A stretch of 64,000 nucleotides of DNA, taken from Branchiostoma belcheri. Its lineage: Eukaryota; Chordata; Leptocardii; Amphioxiformes; Branchiostomatidae. Numbering within the stretch: position 1 is the first letter of the stretch; every line of letters starts with the position of its first letter. The notes beneath the pieces were generated by a model. It was not told the DNA's origin, made no database searches, and saw only the letters and a program-made list of their open reading frames with translations. The stretch lies in NCBI RefSeq assembly GCF_001625305.1, contig NW_017802758.1, positions 420,803 to 484,802 of the forward strand. The letters are read 5' to 3'. The position numbers and the translations under genes are program-made. Shown here in pieces: positions 55,587 through 64,000 of the stretch.

Positions 55587-56119
55587 CCCTGCACGCGCGT
55601 ATGTACTCTAGACTTCCTGGTCTTCACCGTCACGTCATCGAAATCTGGCGGTTTACCGGTTTGCAGGAAGGTTCTTTTTACATCTTCCACAGAAGGTAGA
55701 TTAGATGAAGCCGCAGAGATTTGTAACTTGTATTACGACATAAAAAAATGACCGTAACGTTATCGGTTATCAATCTGAAGATCGGAGAAAATCATACATT
55801 ACGTAGTTTCATTGTGCACTCATCCAATCACTTCCCTGATAAAACCTTAGTCATTTTTGACACATAATGATCATTCCATCAAACCCTGAATCTTTGAGAA
55901 TCCTAGATTGGAAAGAGTTATCGAAATAACTTGAACAGTTTACTTTTCCACCTCATTAATTAAGGAAACATGAAGTGGCGAATTTACGGTGCAGTGGCGA
56001 ATTTAGGGCCCCCTCCGTTATGTATGCTAGCCCTTAATTTCATAGCCACAATAACTAAGTGAATAGAGGAGGATTTTAGATTCAACAGTCTAACGGTGAC
56101 CTGCCTGTAGCATCTTATT

Positions 56120-56780
56120 GACAGGTTTGGCCACATGGTGACACTTCCTGAGAAAGGTCAATGTCTGTCATGTCTACCGTCGTATTCTCTTGTTGTATGA
56201 ACGTTGTCGTTGTGATTGTGACATGTGAATGTGAAATAATGCATGCTATCCTGGTCGGCTATCTGTTGGGGTATTGAGTCACGATATGCTTCACTGAGTC
56301 GTTTGAATTTTAGTGGATATGTCAACATGTTTTGAAAGAGTTAGCCTTTAATTGGCCCCTACATTTCTTTTATTAAGTTGGCAATTTTATACTACAATAT
56401 TCTTAGACAGGCGAAAAGGAGAAACTGTACTTGTATATGTAACGTATATACTAACAGTGTTGACATGCGGGAACATCGCTTGTTATTGTGTCATGACGTA
56501 CACAATATATCAGGTTACAAACAGTAATGTTGCAAACTATGTGGTTACCGCCTGAATACGGCGATTTGAATAGTCCTCGCCAAAATGCAGGTAACCGTAA
56601 CATGACAAAACGGGGGGTGGACGCGGGGCAGGGCTCATTGGCGAACTAGCGCTGGTAACGTTTAAAATACTGTTCCCTTCTGTGTTACAGACGATTACCA
56701 CCTTGGTAGTTTAGTAAAAATAGCCAGCCAGGTCATTCACAAATTTTAGCTTAGAATAACGGTCACGTAACGTTGCTAGT
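56120..56780. repeat. Dispersed ~0.7-kb repeat, copy 3
   Basis: Matches 1925-2600 over most of its length: CACATGGTGACACTTC, CATGCTATCCTGGTCGGC, the AACTATGTGGTT core and CAAAATGCAG. Non-coding. Confidence 0.65.
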
Positions 56781-56921
56781 TTAAGTATAGGCAAAGTTTC
56801 AGGGAGGGGTTGTGGTGTCGCACAATCAATCAACCGTAACCTGACCGCCCTTTTAACCAACCATGCACTAGCCCCGCAATGTAACTTGATAAGCTTTGGC
56901 AGGAAATTAGTTGACCACAGT

Positions 56922-58225
56922 ATGACTTGCTCTAGTGTGAGAGTTAATGCCGTTGTGGACAGCTCTGACAGTGACGAGGACCACGAAGTTCCTGGTGCGC
57001 ATGGCGGCGGCGGGGAGGGGGGCGTTGCGTTGAGTCAAAATCGGACGAAGAATAACGATTGGTGAGTTAGGCCCGCTAGGTTTGATGACCCAAAATAACA
57101 GTCGAAGCCAAAGTTAACAAGTGATCGAAGATTACCAGAGTAGAAATCGTAGGGAGAGCTAAACTTTGTTGACAGACACGACAGCCTTTGTTTGTTTGCA
57201 CAATGAAATAATTTATAATTTTTGTCCTTGGTTTTCAGTCGTTCACTTGTAGCCGTCCGTGGCAGTTCATGGCTACAATCACCTTAACGTTGTCGTATTG
57301 TAATGCCATTTAGTGACATTTATCGATGTTTAGTTACATTATTTTCAACAAAAAAGTAAAATAAAAATAAGCGAAAAACGTTGATGACAATAATAAAGGC
57401 GGCTACTCCGGTGCCTGAAAATATGCTTGACGTCGGACCTACATATATCACAGTCTGCTGCAAAAAACACTGTCTGCAGTACTGTCTATTGGTGGATCCT
57501 CAATAAACTCAACTCAACTCTGCAGTACCAATGTTTTTGTTGGTTCCCTGGCGATTTTAAGATTATTCTTTAGTATTGAATTTTGGTATCACTAGGTGCT
57601 CCTGCGGGAAATGCGAGCCATTGTCCCAGGAAGAATGCGTCTGTTGTCATGAGCAACAGATGGTGTGTGCAAAAAGGGAACAGCAGGGGGGAATCTCATG
57701 TATCACGCAGCACCAGGATTTTTCTGCTGTGTGCCTCAATGAGGCGGTGTTGGGTACAGTTCACGATGTCTATCAGGACCGCTATTCGGAAACTTTGGGA
57801 CCTGAGTGAGTGCATGGGTTTTTATGTCAAAACTACTGTTCATTTCCAAAGTTGTGGAAAACTTTACTTGGTAAGTATTATACTTGTTTTTGTATAATGA
57901 GTATAGTAGATCTATTTTCTGCAGTCCAGTTTAGACTGCTCCTTTTCACATCTCTTTATCCGACACTCATGGTTGGTTTCTGTGGATGATCAAGTACCCT
58001 GTAATCCAAAACATCCTGAATGGACCATGTTAGAATCGCCTCTGATTTTTTCCACATTTTAGATGGAAGAGATAAACAGCCTACCGGCAATTCATCGTCC
58101 GGTTTTATCACTTTCTCGGGAAACATGTGAGGGTGCCACTGCCTGCTTGTGCTGTCACTAAAATCAGGAGCACATTCCCCTCAGCAGACAACAGCTACAC
58201 AGGGTTTAGGTATAGCAATAACTAA
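56922..58225 (+). pseudogene. P2X7 intracellular (ballast) domain protein, one stop
   Basis: Three exons: 56922-57061 (start ATG; acidic DSSDSDEDHE and a Gly run), 57596-57805 and 58063-58225 (stop TAA 58223-58225). Exon 2 reads WCSCGKCEPL, QEECVCCHEQQMVC, then SCITQHQDFSAVCLNEAVLG. Exon 3 reads TAYRQFIVRFYHFLGKHVRV, PLPACAVTKIRSTFPSADNS, ending YTGF. These are the Cys-rich zinc-binding and closing motifs of the P2X7 C-terminal domain, which occurs alone in many invertebrate proteins. Phases match. Exon 3 has TAA at 58073-58075 where family members have an aromatic or Cys/His codon (R-x-TAYRQF). It is either a fresh pseudogene or a variant using a later acceptor. Confidence 0.65.
57437..57521 (+). 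mobile_element. Retroposon tail in the P2X7-domain gene intron
   Basis: The segment ends in ATCCTCAATAAACTCAACTC with ACTCA-type repeats, resembling the simple-repeat tail of a LINE/SINE 3' end. Only the tail is clear. Confidence 0.35.
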
Positions 58226-58311
58226 TGAGTAGTAAATGTCTAATAATGCATTATTGCTGCCTCAGTAGTATTAAACCTCCTATAAAATGCAATGGTTAGG
58301 CTGAAAAATTG

Positions 58312-58661
58312 TTACTTACTCTTAGCAACATGCCAAATGTCGTAGAGATGTTTGATTAAGGGATGTTCTTCCCTAATCATTTTCTTAATACCAAGGTGGC
58401 GGTCGGTAACAAGCCTCCCCACTTCCACATATTCCTGCACTTTGTCCAATGACCTTTGTAAGCCTTCCTGTTCCATGTTGTATGATCCGCCCACCTCGTT
58501 GCTCTGAAACAAATATTGTATAGGAAATAGAACAATATAACATTAGACAGACTCTCTTTTCTCCATGACCTGAAATCAGCAAATTTCTCAGCGCAGACAT
58601 TGGCATATCCATCATGTCCATTTCCATATTTGTGAGACTTCAGTACCATGTCATGCTGCAA
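58312..58661 (-). pseudogene. DDE-type transposase fragment with DIWHVAK signature
   Basis: Minus strand. MVLKSHKYGNGHDGYANVCA then EKFADFRS in one frame, then QSNEVGGSYNMEQEGLQRSL, DKVQEYVEVGRLVTDRHLGI and HLYDIWHVAKSK. The TDRHxxIKKxIRE...H-x-x-D-x-WH-x-x-K series is shared by a large family of THAP-associated transposase-like proteins; I believe Kolobok-type, but this is from memory. An intron or frameshift separates the halves near 58500-58560. Confidence 0.5.
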
Positions 58662-59040
58662 GGGGGGGGGGGGGCAGTGAGTAACAACACTTAGTAACGA
58701 ATACCCCCGCTAACTAGTAGACAAACCCCAAGATGGCTGCACATTTAGCCGAAAATCTCATTATTAATTGTTCGGTCCCATTGAAAGTAAAAGACTCCTG
58801 ATCATGAAAACCCACTAGCACGTTGAAATATCTGGGACACTCAAAGCAATTAGACTTCACCCTACGACTTGACTTAGCTGGAACAGTATCAGTGTGTCTT
58901 AAACTGGAGGTTAAATGTAGGCTCAGTCTCATTAAAATGTAAGTACTGAAAATTCTGGTAACATTACAAAAGCACACTTTCGGATCTTTTTCTTGAAAAA
59001 GATGTAAAGTTTTTAGGTCATCTTTTAGGATTCATGTTCA

Positions 59041-59105
59041 GAGGCTACATACACTGGTAGGGGCTACATACACTGGTAGGGGCTTCATACACTGGTAGAG
59101 GCTAC
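59041..59105. repeat. Short tandem repeat, ~22-bp unit x3
   Basis: Three copies of GGCTACATACACTGGTAGGG with one or two substitutions. No coding significance seen. Confidence 0.7.
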
Positions 59106-59341
59106 AGGACAGTGGGTGCATAGAGGCGTGCACATGCACGGAGCAGGGAGCCAGTACTTCTTTCCTGCCTCACTTACTCACAATGCGAAGATTTTCCGTT
59201 GGACACTTGCATATGCCCTTCTCTGAAACTTCTTCAGTTTCTTATTCTTCACAGACTTCGCCAGGAGGCGGACGAGATCTGCTTATTTCTTAGCGACGGC
59301 AGGAGAACATAGCATGGCAGCTTATCGTGCCTTCTCAGTTG

Positions 59342-59563
59342 CTAGAGCCTCCGATGCCACCCTTCGACATCGTTGTTGGTACGGATGGGCCGCATAAGTA
59401 CACACCAATCACTCACCTGCCAAACAGGGTTCTCTATCGAAGACTTCTGCAGGTATGTGGTCATGCGCAGTAACGACGCACAATCCCTGCTCTTCTCTTG
59501 CAGCTCACAGAATGTCTGTGCTAGTTGTTTTGCAGGGAGCATGGGATCGAGGAGCAGCCTCAT
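59342..59563 (-). pseudogene. MULE-type transposase C-terminal fragment
   Basis: Minus frame LAQTFCELQEKSRDCASLLR, then NPVWQVSDWCVLMRP and IRTNNDVEGWHRRL. The RTNNDVEGWHxRL motif closes the transposase domain of metazoan Mutator-like elements. Truncated on both sides; no TIRs found nearby. Confidence 0.55.
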
Positions 59564-59574
59564 GTGCTGGTGTT

Positions 59575-60115
59575 TGTTTGTTTGTTTGTTTGTTTGTTTG
59601 CGCCTTTATTTATACTTGAAGATATATCATATGTACAATATGTATAACCCCATTCAGCCATGACGACCGCTTTTTGTGGAGGTCGAGTTTGGAGGATAGT
59701 CAAGGCATCAAAACGATAGTAATAAATTAATAATTATAATAATATAGTAGTACAAAACACTTTTCGAGTTAAGAAAAACAATAATACAAAGCATAAATAA
59801 ATGAAAACATAAATGAATAACAATAACAAAACAGGTGATAACGTCATCAGGTCCATAGTGGTTCCGTAAAGGTCAGTCACAGAGACAGAAGCCGTTGAAA
59901 GTTGTAAGAGAAGGTGTTGCTCTGACATCTTGTGGTAGAGAGTTCAAGATAAGTGAACCAGAGTAGGCTAGAGACTGTCTGTACACCTCTCTCAAGGGCA
60001 TTGGTACCACTAGAAGAACTGAAGAACTTAATCTAGTGCTCCTGGTAGCTCTGTCCCTGCAAAAGGTGAACATTCTGCGCATGTATGATGGTAACCGGTT
60101 ATTTTTCCAAACCAA
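59575..60115 (-). mobile_element. LINE 3' end, minus orientation, with (CAAA)n tail
   Basis: 59873-60115 encodes the last ~80 residues of a non-LTR reverse transcriptase (RRMFTFCRDRATRSTRLSSS, PLREVYRQSLAYSGSLILNS, LPQDVRATPSLTTFNGF). A 3' UTR follows, ending near AATAAAGGCG with CAAA repeats at 59571-59599. It is a 5'-truncated CR1/L2- or I-like element, related to but distinct from the copy at 48070. Confidence 0.65.
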
Positions 60116-60870
60116 AAGATTTATTTACTTTTTTACTCACTATAAAACAATATAAAGTCTATAGAATGTATGCTTGCAAAGTTTGGATTTAGTTTCGTTG
60201 CTATGCACTTGTCCCTGAGAGTGGAACAATTTTCATTATATTGATACTACGTCATTTTGTGTTATCATGGTCAGCCTTGGCCAACGTTCCGTGAAGAGCT
60301 TACTTACGAAGCATATGTCGTTCTGGAGTACAAACAATATAATTTATTTACCTTTGGTCGTTCAATCTCCCCTCCACTACAGATATTTCCAGCCATCGCT
60401 GTAGTATTTTGTACACAACACACAAGCAGAAACGATTGTGCCTCACTGAGTGAACCGGGTATAATTATCACGAGACGAGAATAGTACGCCGGCGTTAACT
60501 CTACTATTATATAAAAAAAAGTATGAAAATACATACAATATATTTGTCAAAATAGGGTTTGGTATGTATCTGAGCAACCCTTGATATTTGTTTTCCCTCG
60601 CTACAGTGACCTTGACCTGACCAGCAATATACATGGCTCTTGAGGATCAGATGACGAGTACAATCTATTCTTGCCTTCATGGCTGCGTTTAAATTTATTT
60701 GTCTCAGGACTAAAATTTTAGACCCTGAAAATGTACTCTAAAGTACCGACTTGGTATGTCATCTGTCGCTCAAATGCATTTTTGACAAATTCTATACGGC
60801 ACATATATCATGGGTGACTAGGATGACGGTAATTCAGCGGTATGAATTTGTATGACTGGGAGGACGGGGA
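60116..60870. other. Unannotated stretch upstream of the deacetylase gene
   Basis: AT-rich DNA with small ORFs lacking motifs. A 15-bp hairpin (CACTACTTTTCTGAT and its complement, 15-base loop) follows at 60879-60923. No gene supported. Confidence 0.4.
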
Positions 60871-60878
60871 ATTCGTAT

Positions 60879-60923
60879 CACTACTTTTCTGATGAATAGA
60901 AATAGGTTATCAGAAAAGTAGTG
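60879..60923. repeat. 15-bp perfect hairpin
   Basis: CACTACTTTTCTGAT at 60879-60893 and its exact complement at 60909-60923, loop 15 bases. About 90 bases upstream of the GC box of the deacetylase gene. Could be a small foldback insertion. Confidence 0.7.
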
Positions 60924-60965
60924 GGACATTTGCAGGCCGCTGAACATTATTTGGCACGCTTCCCG

Positions 60966-61114
60966 CGCCCCGCCCCTCGTGACCTTATAACCCCAGTCTT
61001 GCAGTTAACCAAGATGGCGGCCATTCGGATGTAATACATGTGGAGCGATCACAAATAGTGGCGGTACGACTCGCGAAGGGGCCGGTTGACGAGCAAAACA
61101 AACCGGAACGCTAG
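60966..61114 (+). promoter_or_regulatory. Promoter and non-coding first exon of the deacetylase gene (predicted)
   Basis: A GC box (GCCCCGCCCC, 60967-60976), a CTTATAA element (60984-60990) and CCAAGATGGCGGCC (61009-61022), a YY1-type site often found just after a start site. The segment ends in CGCTAG followed by GTAAGG at 61115. The coding exon later starts after TTACAG at 61673. The ATG inside the YY1 site opens a 6-codon uORF (61014-61034). Initiation is inferred, not shown. Confidence 0.45.
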
Positions 61115-61680
61115 GTAAGGCTGTTAGGAATCTAGGGACGTGCAGGCACACTTGGCTTCCAGCAAAGGAGAGTACTTCTTAGCTGTTTTTAATCATGGCC
61201 ATGACCACGGCCTCGCCGTACAATGGTACAAAGGTCGACTCTGAGAGTCAGTTCTGTTTCTACTGGCGTCACAACAAATCTATGTTCCACGATCTCATAC
61301 CTTCGTAAAATAACTTTCTTATGACTAGGAAACTCCTGATTATGCAAATATGATCCTCGATTGCATAAATTATATCTTTTGATCATATTCTACACCAAAA
61401 GACAGTCTTGTCTTAACAAATAATGCCATTAAATCATTTCCCGATTTATGAACTGGCACTGCAGGTATGTACTGAGTTCATATTGCGTCGTGGAGCTTCG
61501 GTAGCCTGGATGCAATCCTTTGTATTGTCGCTATCTACAACGGACAACCCAGGCTTAGAGCCAGGCCAGAGCCTAGAACGACGTGCCCTTTTTTTTGGAA
61601 CTGGCGATTTACCAATGAACGTGTGGATGTCATCCATAAAATAAGTTCGCTGTGGCCTAACTTTTTCTTACAGAATAAGT

Positions 61681-63367
61681 ATGAAATCGGTTGTGGTGAT
61701 CGCCGCTGCAGTGTTGTTCCTGGCCTACTACTGTAACGAGCCTGTTCCAGACGGAGTCACCCAGCCTTGGGTCTACGCCGCCATGGGAATATACTTCAGG
61801 ACACTCGGTCACGTGGTGAGAACTTAAAGCCATGTCATTTACATCGTTTTACATGTAAGAGGGGAGGGGGTATTCTTTGAATAGTCGGGCATGTGTTACC
61901 CAAATCTCTCTAGTCTCTCTTTAGGCTCTTTCATCCTGTCAACTTTTCTCCGATGTCCCTTCCTCTCCCCATCCCTCTTTCCTGCCCCTCTCTCCCCAAC
62001 CCTTTACCACGTTTATCTCCCCTTTTTCCAACTCTCTATCTCCCATTTTCCTCTTCCCCTCCCACAATTTTTAATCAATTCTTTCTCTCACTCTCACCTC
62101 TTTTCCTCCTTCCCTCCCCAACTCGCTATCTCCTCTCTCTCCTCTCCCTCCCCACTTTCTATCTCCCCTCTCTCTTATCTCCCTCTCATCTCATCCCCTC
62201 CTAAGCTCTTTCTCTTCTCGCTCTCCTCTCGCTCTTATCTCCTCCTCTCACCAACTCTCTATCGCCCCATGCCTCTTCTCCCTCTCATCACCTTCCCTAA
62301 ATCTCTATCTCCCCCTCCCCTCTCCCCAACTCTCTCTTCCTCTCCCTCTAATCTCCTCCCCCTCTTCTCTTCCTCTCCCCAACTCTCTATCTCCCCTCCC
62401 TCCCTCCCTCTCTTCCCTTCCCCCCCTCCCCCAAATTCTCTGTCTTCACCTCCTTTTTTATTCCACTGTCTTTTTCTCTGTTTTGTCTCCAGGCGAGACT
62501 TGGAGAGAACTTGGGCATAGCCAGGGACGCGCACATTAGGCGGGCCACCATATCCGGAGTGACAAACATCGCCAGGAAGTTCAAGTCCGACCACAGAACT
62601 GGTCTGCATGTCACAGACACGACCTTCGACGGGGTCAAAGTAAGGATCTATGAGCCTGCTGCAGTTCACCCTGCTGGAGATAGGAGGACAGGCCTGGTCT
62701 ATTTTCACGGCGGAGGATGGGCACAAGTGGCGATGGGTGAGTTCTGAGTACAGACATCCTTTTTTTTTTTTTACTAAACAGAGACACCTGGCGATATCGA
62801 CGCCATGGCTAACAAAACATGTAACGTTAATATACTGTAATGAGTTTCATCAGGTTGATAGAACATACAGGGATTTTCTTTTTAAAAAACCAAAACTTCT
62901 CACCTTGCTTACGTTTCGGTGTCTGTCAACACACCTTTCTTAGAGCTTCTGACTGGAGTTTTGCTTCTCGCCGTTATACACGTTTTGGTTGTGTAAACAG
63001 AAAATCTTTATATCCTATGTATATATGTCATGTCGATTAATTATTTATAATTTGATCTGATCTGGCAATGTCAAAATTACACGGTATTTTGATGTACAAT
63101 GGCGGATGGAGGGAGTCAACTCGGTCAAGGCAAGATGACTGACATGACGTGTTGGGACAATATATAGGAAGAAAAGACCTGCAAACGCGTATATATTTAT
63201 GAGGGAAACAGAAGTAACTATGGCATTATTGGCATCATTGACTTATCATTTACTGTATACTATGTCATGAAAAATATTTCCTCTCTGTACATGTTGTTTC
63301 AAGATGATTTGGATGAGTTGATGGCTTACATCCCAAAGCAGCTGGGAAACGTGCTTGTCGCCGTGGA
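61681..63367 (+). CDS. Arylacetamide deacetylase-like ER serine hydrolase, 5' part
   Basis: Exons 61681-61815, 62493-62736 and 63304-63367 with consistent phases; the gene continues past 64000. Exon 1 encodes an N-terminal signal anchor (VVVIAAAVLFLAYYC) followed by the family's PxPDGVxxPW motif (EPVPDGVTQPWVYA). Exon 2 ends with LVYFHGGGWAQVAM; HGGG(W) is the oxyanion-hole motif of the hormone-sensitive-lipase/AADAC family. Exon 3 encodes DDLDELMAYIPKQLGNVLVA, where family members then read S/V-x-YRLAPE. The catalytic Ser (GDSAG), Asp and His lie beyond the window. Expected to be a type II ER membrane protein with lumenal hydrolase domain acting on esters, amides or neutral lipids. The 5'-UTR acceptor is at 61667-61673. 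Confidence 0.82.
61880..62492 (+). repeat. Polypyrimidine tract in deacetylase intron 1
   Basis: About 600 bases that are almost all C and T (CTCTCCCC, TCTATCTCCC motifs), running to the splice acceptor CTCCAG at 62492. Such purine/pyrimidine mirror-rich DNA can form triplex (H-DNA). The 209-codon ORF across it is a composition artefact. Confidence 0.75.
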
Positions 63368-64000
63368 GTGAGTATAATCTACGAACTGTAAAATTTGGGG
63401 TCGTGTGCCGTAACGGCAGAGAACCAATAGGTGGTCCTGACATGCCACCGATCTTGTGCCCTTGGGAAGACACGACTTTTCTAACGTATTGCAAGTAAAA
63501 ATGAGTATTGTCATGCCCTGTATTTGTCCTCTACTTTGTTGGTGGCATAAAACAAGTTGACATAACTTGATTGTGCCATCGCCATGCATGTCTAGCCATG
63601 AAATGTCGGAATATAAGGCCATGTTGATTTGATTATATGGATTACATCCTCTGGGAACCCCAAAACCGATGCGAGCGTGCGAAAAAAAGAAATGTTTTGC
63701 AAAAGTTGCTTTCGTTTCGAAATCTAAGTGGTCATAAAGGTTGAAAAAAATTACACAAAATAATATTCGGACAAAGTCGGGCAAATAATCTAGTCTTCAA
63801 CTTCATTTCTTTACATTTTCGTCTTTTTCGTTTGATTATGGCATTCTACAAAATTGGTATCGTTTATCAAATTTTTTTTTGGAACCTACGGTATATATTT
63901 GCTTATTTTGTAACTGCTTTGTACGATTCACAGTATGGTTGAAAACTTTTTTTTTTGCAGGCCGAAAATTCATGCGCGAGCGGATGCCATGCCATCCATA
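62737..64000 (+). other. Deacetylase introns and window end
   Basis: Introns 2 and 3 of the deacetylase-like gene, AT-rich, without recognised repeats. At 63960 a T-run and TTTGCAG could be an acceptor. The frame that would follow (starting PKIHARADAMPS after the E codon) does not look like the expected YRLAPE, so it is not annotated as exon 4. Confidence 0.4.

Noticed and set aside
61891-62520. 209-codon plus-strand ORF
   Set aside because: It is the translation of the C/T-rich intron tract running into deacetylase exon 2; composition alone keeps it open.
63960-64000. Exon 4 of the deacetylase after TTTGCAG
   Set aside because: The phase would fit, but the predicted residues (PKIHARADAM) do not match the YRLAPE region expected next; too short to decide.
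1-64000. tRNA, rRNA or snRNA genes
   Set aside because: No cloverleaf A/B-box pair, rRNA core motif or snRNA motif was noticed by eye; a covariance scan would be needed to exclude them.

Overview
The window looks like nuclear DNA of an intron-rich invertebrate deuterostome, most probably an amphioxus (Branchiostoma). The signs are GT-AG introns of 0.3-2 kb, a 14-exon CYP3-type cytochrome P450, a P2X7 C-terminal-domain gene, and a dense mixture of animal transposons: THAP/DDE_Tnp_4, pogo/Tigger, Tc1-mariner, Penelope, Helitron-like and CR1/L2-like LINEs. The organism call is inference from content; no search was possible.

Host genes. Only two loci look like ordinary host genes. Both are on the + strand in the right half. 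The first is a complete CYP3-family P450 at 44388-53286: 14 exons, consistent phases throughout, 503 codons plus stop. The second is the 5' part of an arylacetamide-deacetylase-like ER serine hydrolase (61681 to beyond the window), with a plausible promoter and non-coding first exon at 60966-61114. Both families are ER-membrane enzymes of lipid and xenobiotic metabolism. A third gene-like locus (56922-58225, P2X7 intracellular-domain protein) reads cleanly in three exons except for one in-frame stop.

Left half, 1-43 kb: a transposon graveyard with higher-order structure. 1-8.56 kb is a tandem array of about 1.75-kb units, each holding the same unrecognised minus-strand coding exon. 8.77-11.6 kb has a CCHC-knuckle plus Gly/Arg-tail gene end and a THAP/DDE_Tnp_4 transposase remnant. 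11.6-15.12 kb has a THAP exon and an intron-split Tc1/mariner exon pair. A diverged copy of this arrangement, same order and orientation, occupies 31.9-42.64 kb, so this is an old segmental duplication. The second copy is interrupted by a 3.9-kb element with about 870-bp inverted repeats and TTAA targets, itself carrying a LINE fragment. Between the two blocks (15.1-31.8 kb) lie two pogo-like transposases, a PIF1-helicase fragment and an endonuclease fragment of Helitron type, a compact Penelope-type GIY-YIG element bounded by inverted repeats with hammerhead-ribozyme-like cores, an unrecognised multi-exon reading frame, a multi-exon THAP/DDE_Tnp_4 remnant and a 912-bp TTAA MITE.

Right half, 43-64 kb: the P450, whose introns carry MITEs, LINE 3' ends, Penelope-type ends and a 0.4-kb (TACTC)n tract; then a pogo remnant, the P2X7-domain locus, fragments of two further DDE transposases and a LINE, and the deacetylase gene. 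No rRNA, tRNA or CRISPR was seen. Most intergenic DNA not listed is AT-rich sequence in which nothing could be recognised.
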